This document shows, one piece after another, positions 1-7,193 of a stretch of 14,809 nucleotides of DNA. This stretch comes from Beroe ovata (lineage: Eukaryota; Ctenophora; Nuda; Beroida; Beroidae), in NCBI GenBank assembly GCA_946803715.1, contig CAMPET010000027.1:42262-57070 (forward strand), given 5' to 3'. The notes under the pieces were generated by a model. That model saw only the letters and a list, made by a program, of their open reading frames with translations. It ran no database searches and had not been told where the DNA came from. Numbering within the stretch: position 1 is the stretch's first letter; every line of letters starts with the position of its first letter. Position numbers and translations under genes: made by a program.

Positions 1-60
1 GTGCGTGTGTCTGTGTGAGTATGTGTGTGTGTGTGTGCTGGGAGGGATGTGTGTGTCTGT
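1..60. repeat. GT-rich microsatellite
   Basis: The first 60 bases are a degenerate GT/TGTG simple repeat with a pure run near 21-37. It lies downstream (minus strand) of the last recognisable exon of the left-edge gene, so it is probably intronic. A weak reading frame through it is low-complexity and is not taken as coding. Confidence 0.8.
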
Positions 61-105
61 GGGAAAGAAGAGGTGGGGATGCACCAGGAGTAGAATATTC
101 CTCAC

Positions 106-864
106 GTTTGGTGACAGGTTCATCGTGGCCAGGAACTGCAGGGATGAGACTGGTGGAGGATACCACAGACATGAAGTCACGCATAAGAGTGTCTGAGAGG
201 GAAAATGGTGGTTAGTAGGGAGCTGGAGAAACGGTAAGAAGAGTGGGGATGATGACTGGAGGAGAGAGGGCGAAAAGTGGGCGTGTCAATCACATTTAAA
301 AGCGGGGAACATTGACATGAAAGATAGAGGACAGAGGTGGGACTATGATAGAGGTTAGAAGGAGGGGGTGAACGGTGTGTCTGGACGTGGTGGGAGAGAT
401 GCACGATCATTGTGATGTATCTCTCACCCGGTACTTTGTACTGAGGTTTAGGGGTGGGGAGGGAGCAGTGGGCTGAGGTGGTTATTTCCCGCACTGAGGG
501 CAACATATCGTCTCCTGAGGGGAGAGAGAGAGTTGAGACTACATGATTCGCTTTAAAAACTGGTCGAAAATTTCCAAGAAGCAAAATGAGTTCACAGCAC
601 ATAGGAAGTATGTATCAAAACTATGATCAAACCTTGTTGTTGTTGTTGTTGTTGTGGTTGAGGAGCTGGGAGCTGTCGACCAGAGCTACTAGCGGCCCAG
701 GCTGGAATCTGAATCACGTGACTTTGCACCGTCCTCTTTGTTCCCGTCCCTATGACAATCTGTCTCACTTCGTCACACAAATCATCGGGGAGTTTGAACG
801 ATCGTCTCACGAAAATGTGCTTATTCTTCTCACTCGACTCCTCGGTTATGTTAGGGAATGCTGC
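106..864 (-). CDS. Partial multi-exon gene of unknown product, continues past left edge
   Basis: Three minus-strand exons agree in frame and splice phase: 633-864 (acceptor ttttccccag, donor AAG|GTTTGA), 428-514 (acceptor ctctcccctcag, donor CCGG|GTGAGA) and 106-192 (acceptor ttttccctctcag, donor AAAC|GTGAGG). They give about 135 residues with no stop. The first exon starts in phase 0; the others join in phase 1. That exon holds a segment FVRRSFKLPDDL followed 21 residues on by VIQIP, then a run of seven glutamines from a CAA tract. FxRxFxLPxx followed by a short strand and an xIxIP motif recalls the C-terminal half of small heat-shock (alpha-crystallin) domains, but the spacing is short, so the family is not claimed. 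The later exons (DDMLPSVREITTSAHC..., TLMRDFMSVVSS...) are not recognised. The true start and end are not visible; the two distal exons are both 87 bp. Confidence 0.62.
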
Positions 865-982
865 CTGGGGAAAAGTGAATGTCATGCGTTGTGGAAATAA
901 ATACCTGGATCTATTTCATTGACCTCTCATTTGGTTTAACAAAGAAAACGTGTCGTTGAGATTGAATTACAGTAGCATCTAC

Positions 983-1048
983 ATTATATAATCGAGAAAG
1001 AATCAGTTTGAATGAAATTTCCGATGACACAACTCTTGAGCGTCCCAT
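983..1048 (-). other. Possible first exon of the left-edge gene
   Basis: An ATG at 1048 opens 22 codons (MGRSRVVSSEISFKLILSRL...) ending AAT|GTAGAT in phase 0, the phase required by the acceptor at 865. The donor is weak and the reading frame also stays open further, so this is only the best candidate I can see for the missing 5' end. The rest of 865-1184 shows no convincing exon and would otherwise be intron or the 3' flank of the TSP1 gene. Confidence 0.22.
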
Positions 1049-1184
1049 TTTTCTCGAATCATGGGGAACCCCGATCAAATCTCATATCAGAATTCACGAT
1101 TCCCATATCCCAGTGTCCATTGTCAATTTATAGACTGCATATTATATAGTTTCAGGAAGAGCTCTGAGCTCCTTCCAAATATCC

Positions 1185-3203
1185 TTATCTCGCAGAGAAC
1201 TCAGATTCATCATCAAAATCCTCATCCCAGTCGGGCAACCCGGAACTGTTCTGATTGTTGCTCAACCTCTTGCGGAGCGACTGTTTCAGGATCGGATCAG
1301 TATCACCCTGTGATCTGTTGGACATGGTCCTGACCAGACGTTCAGATAGGATCTGAGACCTGGTATTGACTCTCCCCTGAACAATACCAGTCTTCTCCCT
1401 CTCCTTAAACTTCTTGACGGAAGTGGACAGCACTCCCAGCGACAGCATGCCCCGGTTGAAGCCCGGTTTCGCTCCCTTGGGCGGTCCGCTCCACTTGATC
1501 TTGGATAGATCGACTTTCTTCATCCTCCGGGCGGGTTTGTCATCGTCATCATCGTCATCAGAAGATGACATGGACATGACCCCGGACATGGATGATATGG
1601 AGCTGCCCGCCTCCTCCTTCTCTCTCAATCTCTCCGCCTCTTCCGCGGCCCGAGCCTCCTCCTCCCTTATCTCCTCCTCTATCGCCTGGATATCCGCCAC
1701 ACAAGCACACGATGCCCGGTCAGCTAGGTAAGTCACTCGCTCAATATGAGACATCTCCTCCATTTTATCAGCCTCCAGACCGTCTTTCACACACAGAGCA
1801 GTAATCTCCTCCTCGGTCATCAGCATCAGTTTAGCGAGGATCCTAGCTCTGATCTCCATCCTGGCCTCAGGGCGACTGGAGAGAATTCCGATGGACATGC
1901 CGATAGTTTTCAGCACCTCAGCGATGGCTTCACTCTTGATGGCAGTCCTCAGACTTGCCGTTGGGACTATTCCTTCTGTAACCCGTGAGGTGGTGAGTTC
2001 GATGTTCCCATCGTCTTCAGGAATGGTTTTCGTGGATACCTTCTGTGCGACGGTCTGCAACTTCCTCAACTTTTCCAACATGATGTCTTGTTCCCTCTTC
2101 GAAAGTTCATTGAAGTTCTGGAGTTTGATCTTGTCTTTCTCCGAGAGAAGTCCCTCAAGCTGCTCTATCACCCTCGCCCTCTCCTCGTCATCCAAATCGT
2201 TGAAGTGACCCATCTTCTCAATGACATCGCTGTCCATATCCTCAAACACAGGATTCTCTTCCAGCTCCTTCAATTCTCTTGCCTCCTGATCCTTGATAGC
2301 AGACGCTCGGTCAGCCAACTCCAGTAATCGGCTAACCATCTCCATCGTCTCATCCTCGGAGAGGGTATCAAACGACCTCAACTTGATCTGCTCCTCAAAA
2401 TCGAGTCGTGGAGCTAGCTTGTGGACCAAGTTAGCTCGAGTTTCCCTGTCCAGATCACCGAAATTCCTGAGCTGGGCAATCTCAAAGATGTCCAACTGTT
2501 CGAGGACAGCATCGTGTCCCTTGAACGTTTTCTCTCCATTTTCCAGATTTGTCTCCCACGAGAAACTGCCGACACTCATCACGGACCCTGCTCGGGAGGA
2601 GAACTCGCTGTACGTATCCCAGGATTTGTAGAACAATCCCACTTTCTTGGTATCATGTGGGGCTGTCCAAACGAATTTTGGTTCGAGGAGCGGTTTTTCT
2701 TCCTCCCAATCCTCGAATTCCGTCTCGTAGGTGGTCGGAATGGCTTGCAGTACATGTTTGTGTCTGTACTCCCCCACGCAGAACATGGACGCCACAAACA
2801 CGAAACAGAGCAGGATGATAATGATGTATACCACTACAAACGCGGTCAGGTCGTATCCATGCTCACAGCATTCACCATGGAAACCAGTTTTACACACACA
2901 GATATCCTCATTATCCACCGTCTCAATCCCTCCCCCGTTAAAACACACTCGGTTGCAGGGGATGAGCGAGAAGGAATCCTCGTTCAGACACTTGAAAACT
3001 CCCTCATCGGGATCTACCCCGTCCCGGACTCTGGCCTGGACCCCGCGGGGCCCGCACTGCTGCGAACACTGTGATACCGCCTGCCACGGGTTCCACGAGC
3101 ACTCGGCACTAGCGGTTACGGGTGATATCAGCACCGTGCTCAAACATAACATCCCGGATAATGCGGTCCAGGAGGAGACTGATAATCCGGCGGATTGAAT
3201 CAT
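1185..3203 (-). CDS. Single-pass receptor-like protein: signal peptide, TSP1, EGF-like, TM, repeat-bearing cytoplasmic tail
   Basis: One uninterrupted frame of 672 codons. Residues 1-33 form a signal peptide (hydrophobic core MLCLSTVLIS, cleavage expected at ASA|E); this supports the ATG at 3203, and an in-frame stop lies about 36 bases upstream. Residues 35-83 look like a thrombospondin type 1 repeat (CSWNPW, CSQQCGPRG). Residues 83-116 look like an EGF module (CFNGG...CVCKTGFHGECC). Residues 118-143 are a strongly hydrophobic membrane segment. The remaining 530 residues are charged and helical. About residues 242-385 carry four copies of a roughly 30-residue motif with core LRNFGDL, LRSFDTL, MGHFNDL and LQNFNEL. 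Residues 505-531 are a Glu/Arg-rich coiled coil, and 548-555 a poly-Asp run followed by a basic stretch. TSP1/EGF ectodomains usually bind matrix or ligand; here ligand and signalling partners are unknown. No canonical AATAAA was seen downstream. It could be the last exon of a longer gene (see 3109-4694). Confidence 0.85.
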   Translation of the reverse strand: MIQSAGLSVSSWTALSGMLCLSTVLISPVTASAECSWNPWQAVSQCSQQCGPRGVQARVRDGVDPDEGVFKCLNEDSFSLIPCNRVCFNGGGIETVDNEDICVCKTGFHGECCEHGYDLTAFVVVYIIIILLCFVFVASMFCVGEYRHKHVLQAIPTTYETEFEDWEEEKPLLEPKFVWTAPHDTKKVGLFYKSWDTYSEFSSRAGSVMSVGSFSWETNLENGEKTFKGHDAVLEQLDIFEIAQLRNFGDLDRETRANLVHKLAPRLDFEEQIKLRSFDTLSEDETMEMVSRLLELADRASAIKDQEARELKELEENPVFEDMDSDVIEKMGHFNDLDDEERARVIEQLEGLLSEKDKIKLQNFNELSKREQDIMLEKLRKLQTVAQKVSTKTIPEDDGNIELTTSRVTEGIVPTASLRTAIKSEAIAEVLKTIGMSIGILSSRPEARMEIRARILAKLMLMTEEEITALCVKDGLEADKMEEMSHIERVTYLADRASCACVADIQAIEEEIREEEARAAEEAERLREKEEAGSSISSMSGVMSMSSSDDDDDDDKPARRMKKVDLSKIKWSGPPKGAKPGFNRGMLSLGVLSTSVKKFKEREKTGIVQGRVNTRSQILSERLVRTMSNRSQGDTDPILKQSLRKRLSNNQNSSGLPDWDEDFDDESEFSAR

Positions 3204-3973
3204 TGTAGATGGTCGGTTTGTACGTTTCCAGGTAGCTTACAGTGTCACGATCCCAATACGACATATACTGGCTGTTGGAGAGGGGGAGCTGGGCATGTAA
3301 ATTCTGTTTACGAGAGAAATAGAGAGAGATAGAGAATACAGTATGAGAATACAAACGTGTTGCTAAGGAAAATCATTGAGATTTGTTAAACTATATCAAA
3401 TTACAAATGAGAGATGGTTAGACAGTCTCGGAAATATCAAGACAGTTAAATGTGGTGTGGGCTTAATATGGGTATATCTCAAAAGTTGCTGTTGCCAGTG
3501 TGAACATACATTCGAGATCAAACTCAGCTATACAAAAAGCGACAAGCAGGCGCTAGGATTGTGTGTTTTGTTTTGCAGCATGTAAAATCTCCGAGAAGAC
3601 GCGAGTCACGTGATCGCACTTGCTTGTTATTAACTCAGTGTTACGGTATGTAAGTCGATCGATTTATACTCAAACTTGCATGTTGAAATACATCGCCATT
3701 GATTGGAAATGAATTTCGGATTGGAATTGGTAAATTGTAAGCTGACTAATCATAGGAAATAAATGAGTTTTGAGTGGGATCATTAACTGCAAGGTCCTGC
3801 CTCAAGTGACAGGGAAGTCGAAAAGTCCACAACAATACGAGGATAATATTCAACATAATGGGACTACTTTACTCATTTACGGTTTTGTTATATTTGGTTT
3901 GGGTATGTCGATACCAAAGTTATAAATAGGGATAAACAGGTTAGCCCCTTGTTTCACACACACAATCACACAA

Positions 3974-4007
<34 letters not shown>

Positions 4008-4694
4008 GAATAGCTTTGTATAGAAGGTGTGTGGACTGACTACATTTACTTCTTCTCTGTCGCTCTGCATACCAAGCATTGGCCGTATCAATCCACTCCA
4101 ATTCAAACCTGCCTTCCTCCTGTAAGTTGGACATCAACAATCCCAACTCGAAAATATCAAGTCGGTCGAAATAACATCTCACAAAAGTAACACATGAACT
4201 AGACTCTCATAGCTGAAACATCTGATTTTAGAAAAAACGTACCAACCATGTTAATCCACTTGCCACCCTCACTACGCGTGAGCCGGTCGATCAGCCAGAC
4301 CGACAAGTTGTTTGACTTGCCGTATTTGAATTTGATCTGCCATGCTTTCAACCAACCATCATCATCTTCCGATACTGAGGAAATCAGTTATCACTGTGTG
4401 TGTGTGTGTGTGACTTTCACACGCTACATGTGAACAGAGCAACACTTATCACACAATCGCAATTTCTTATCACGCGCGCGAATCTGTGGCGCGCGGCGCA
4501 AGTTTGAGCGATATGGTTATCGCGACACAATTCGTGCTAGTCGTTGGGAGTATTTGCAAATAAGTCCCACTCGCATTCCCAAAATTGTTGAACTTACTTT
4601 CAGATACCTTTCTTTTCACGTTGGAATGCGTTGGTCTGGGTTGCTGTATGCCATTATGTGCCATACCATATTGAAAGATCTCACTTTCAAGCAT
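3109..4694 (-). CDS. Tentative four-exon gene of unknown function
   Basis: Minus-strand exons: 4598-4694 (ATG at 4694, in-frame stop just before it, donor GAAA|GTAAGT), 4243-4374 (acceptor tttcctcag, donor GTTG|GTACGT), 4006-4205 (acceptor ctatgag, donor ATTCAG|GTGTGTG into a GT repeat) and 3109-3303 (acceptor tctcgtaaacag, stop TAG at 3109). All phases agree and the sum is 624 bases, or 207 residues. The first two exons are the most convincing. The second encodes a Trp-rich stretch (DDDGWLKAWQIKFKYGKS, then VWLIDRLTRSEGGKWINM), the third FDRLDIFELGLLMSN and FELEWIDTANAWYAERQRR. No family is recognised and there is no signal peptide or membrane span. Weak points: the intron between exons 2 and 3 would be only 37 bp, and exon 4 overlaps the first 95 bases of the TSP1 coding region in another frame. 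Exon 4 could instead end at the GTAAGC donor near 3240. Confidence 0.42.
3605..3614. promoter_or_regulatory. E-box, TFE/MITF-type (GTCACGTGAT)
   Basis: A CACGTG core with GT and AT flanks matches the extended E-box used by bHLH-ZIP factors such as TFEB/MITF/USF. It lies about 400 bases upstream of the TSP1 start codon on its transcribed side, where a promoter element would be reasonable. CACGTG occurs several more times in the window, including inside exons, so one copy is weak evidence. Confidence 0.25.
3957..4005. repeat. CA/GT microsatellite
   Basis: A (CA)n run with two short interruptions (caatcaca). On the minus strand it starts exactly at the donor of the exon 4006-4205, so the intron begins with GTGTGTGT. 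Confidence 0.9.
4397..4412. repeat. Short GT microsatellite
   Basis: A (GT)8 run just upstream (minus strand) of the acceptor of the exon 4243-4374, hence intronic in the tentative four-exon gene. Confidence 0.7.
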
Positions 4695-5155
4695 TCATGA
4701 CTATCATACCTAAGAATAAACGGAAATGAATTTCCATTGAGAAGATAATTTTTCAAAAAACACGGCATCAAATATCACTTGCATACATAATTTGCAACCG
4801 GCTAGAATATCAGGAAGGAAAAACTTCCTTCTTTCTTGCTAAACAGAAAACTCATAACTTCCCATGTTTCCAATTACAACACACCAAATGCTATGAACTA
4901 AACTATAGAATGGAGCACATCTTAAAATCATGATCATTTGTACAAAACACTAACATCGCCTACTTCATTCTCTGTTTTTGAAGAAATTGCTCAAATGACA
5001 AGTTTCATAGAACCAAGAAAGCGAAACTAACACAATAAATACACGATGGCACTGATGGTTGAGGAATATTATGAATTAATCGAAGATGATTGTCCATAGA
5101 TAATCCCAAGGGCGATTTTCTCTCAAATTACTGGGATCTGATTGGAATTATCGGT
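4695..5155. other. Intergenic region between the unknown gene and COX6A
   Basis: AT-rich with no supported exon. On the minus strand it is the 3' flank of COX6A and the 5' flank of the tentative gene. An acceptor-like ttattcttag at about 4709-4718 could end a 5'-UTR intron just before the ATG at 4694. No canonical minus-strand AATAAA was found for COX6A. Confidence 0.5.
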
Positions 5156-5943
5156 TCATTCCTCCTCAGCAGTCTGCCAGACGTATCCCTCTCCCTTGAT
5201 CACGTTGTAACGGGGATGGAAGAAAAGTGATTGCTTTCCGTCTTTCCACGGGTAGGCACGTTTCTAGAATTGGGTATTGCTTTCAAATCAAACTTTCTCT
5301 CTACAGCCATTCTCTTGAAATTCAGACTCTTGATTCGTGATCCTAAACCTACAACTATGTCAAGTAGAGACAACAAGGTACACAACCTGTTCCATCAGAT
5401 GGTCGTATGGGATGAAGGGAGGTGGATCATGGGCAAGATGCTCAGACTCCACAATGTAAGCGTTGACACCCGTCGCTATGGTAACGGGCAACATGACAAA
5501 CCACGTGAACAACCACCATCTGTCGCGTGATATCATGCCTGGGAGGGAAGGTGGGATGAGTGCCAAGAATTGAATGAGGTGATTGAGGGGAATGTACTTA
5601 GGAGATAAATTCAAAGCATGAAATCACCATCGAGTTGAAAACATGTAATTTTCTACATATTTTGCAAGGGTGAAAACAAACGAAGNCACACGAACAAACA
5701 CACGAACAAACACACGAACAAACACACGAACAAACACACGAACAAACACAAACACGAACAGTAAACATAAACAGTTAACACACACAAACACACACACACA
5801 GCTAAGAAGAACTCACTGGGAATCTTGTTGTACTCTGTGATCTCGATGAGGTTCATCTGATCCACTGGTTTGGGTGGGGGTGGTGCTGTGGCCCGTGCAT
5901 TCGCCAGCTTGCTCCGAAGCACTCCAAGAGCTCGTTGAATCAT
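5156..5943 (-). CDS. COX6A: Cytochrome c oxidase subunit 6A, mitochondrial
   Basis: Three exons: 5817-5943, 5387-5538 and 5156-5263. They join as CCCA|GTGAGT to ctcccag|GC (phase 1) and CAG|GTTGTG to attctag|AAA (phase 0), giving 387 bases and 128 residues. COX6A is a small nuclear-encoded subunit at the dimer face of respiratory complex IV in the inner mitochondrial membrane, with a regulatory role. The N-terminus (MIQRALGVLRSKLANARATA) is basic and amphipathic, as expected of a targeting peptide. One membrane helix follows RDRWWLFTWFVMLP at about residues 49-71. The matching C-terminal signature is PPPFIPYDHL, then YPWKDGKQSLFFHP, with exactly the spacing of animal COX6A. The tail ends GEGYVWQTAEEE. 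The ATG at 5943 was chosen; the frame remains open upstream to an ATG at 5991, but cgtttgtctag just before 5943 looks like an acceptor, so a 5'-UTR intron is possible. Confidence 0.93.
5687..5751. repeat. 12-bp tandem repeat in COX6A intron 1
   Basis: Five perfect copies of cacacgaacaaa run from 5687 to 5746, followed by a decayed copy. They begin directly after an N at 5686 and are followed by more CA-rich sequence to about 5800. The array lies in the first intron of COX6A, so it can change length without touching the protein. Confidence 0.92.
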
Positions 5944-6045
5944 CCTAGACAAACGCAGTGATGTGTTAACAGGGGGTAAGAGTGGTGTCAAATCACGGTC
6001 AACCGACTGGTGTCAGAACATAAGATCTAGATCGCAGTGTTAACA

Positions 6046-6088
6046 GTATCCGGTTACCATGTTATCTGTATCTGGTTACCATAGAAAC
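6046..6088. repeat. Direct repeat with RFX X-box-like sequence upstream of COX6A
   Basis: GTATCCGGTTACCAT (6046-6060) recurs as GTATCTGGTTACCAT (6068-6082), a 22-base period with one difference. The second copy runs into GTTACCATAGAAAC (6075-6088), which matches the RFX X-box consensus GTNRCCNNRGYAAC at 13 of 14 positions. It lies about 130 bases upstream of the COX6A start codon. Function is inferred only. Confidence 0.35.
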
Positions 6089-7193
6089 AGGGGGAGACGT
6101 CAGTGAAACACGTGCTGTACCGATATGTCATGACAATACTATAATGAGCATACAAGTTCCATTTTTTTGGAAAAATCGAGTGAAATGTTGAGAAAACAAC
6201 TTGATGAAAACCTGTCTTGTTGATTCGATGGGAATTTGGGTGAGATTGTGCTTTAATTCCTAAGGGACCGTTCACATATTACGTAATCAAANGATTCAAA
6301 TATCTATGGAAATATATTTTGAATATATCATATTTATGTAACCAAAGCACCAGCTACAGGATGTAGCCTAGCAAAAGATACATAACCATATATTTGAAGT
6401 TATACATATAACCACGTTCGAACCGTGTAAAAAAGAACTAGAAAATTTAAAATCATATACCTATAGATATATCATAATATGTTATTATCAAACATACACA
6501 AATTCCCTGAAATTTTATCTACTCATATATCATATGATATAAATTGAGCCGAGGTTGTCAAGTTTTGATCGAATCAAACAATGAATCTTGTATTCTAAAA
6601 CACTGATTGATTCAAACTGATACACTTAACTGTTGTAAAAAACAACGTATTATTCTCTACACCCTTTTAATGTACTATAATAAGCAGTAACACTATTGCA
6701 AGTGATGCATTATGCACAATCACTCTGTTTTAACCCAAGCAACGTCATTCATTGGTCAATGAGTGTCAAAAACAAGTCGCAAAACGGTTCAAATGTTCTA
6801 GAAACACATGTACAGATGAATAACTTGCTTTTGACACGAATTGTGAACAGCAATAAGAACAACTCGTCCTAGAGAAAAATCTTACCACTTATATACTTTG
6901 TTTTTGAAATATATTGATTGTTAGGGCGATACATAATAGGTAGTACAAGTTGTGTATGCTAAAATTCTTCAGTAAAGTGCTCAACTCGATAGGTAGTATA
7001 TATATAGTAAAAACATCAAATTTTAATAATTTAATCTTAGGTATAATCAACAATATGTTATTATTATTAGTATTACTATAGATTGTTAGTCCACGATTCA
7101 CAACAACGAATCATTTGCATCACATAGGACACATTTTGCTATTCATATTCATATATAGATTCCCATGCTACTCCAATTATCCGATGAGATTGA
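6089..7193. other. AT-rich intergenic DNA
   Basis: From about 6290 onward the sequence is strongly AT-rich, with short palindromes such as atatcatatgatat near 6528-6541 and TA runs near 6996-7007. No exon is supported on either strand. An N sits at 6292. On the minus strand TTTAAT at 7019-7037 reads ATTAAA, a variant poly(A) signal about 160 bases past the stop of the 499-residue gene. Confidence 0.55.

Larger units (their letters stand above)
3304..4005. other. Non-coding stretch upstream of the TSP1 gene
   Basis: Intron or intergenic DNA with no convincing exon on either strand. It holds a pyrimidine-type acceptor tract at 3304-3330 (minus strand), an E-box GTCACGTGAT at 3605-3614, and a CA microsatellite at its high end. 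Short open frames here lack splice or composition support. Confidence 0.6.

Noticed and set aside
2421-3074. Long plus-strand open frame of 217 codons
   Set aside because: It lies opposite the TSP1 gene, whose frame has a signal peptide, cysteine modules and a membrane span. The plus-strand peptide has no recognisable order and is a shadow.
3877-4005. Reading the exon 4006-4205 straight through the CA repeat to a stop at 3877
   Set aside because: This would add a Val-Cys repeat tail from a microsatellite. The CAG|GTGTGT junction is a normal donor, so splicing is more likely.
5944-5991. COX6A start at the upstream ATG (5991)
   Set aside because: The extra 16 codons contain a pyrimidine tract ending in TAG, like an acceptor, and the ATG at 5943 already gives a good mitochondrial presequence. 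Not excluded.
6380-6440. tRNA or SINE-like B-box (cgTTCGAACcg)
   Set aside because: The 7-base loop and a 4-bp stem fit a T-arm, but no matching acceptor stem, anticodon arm or A-box is present.
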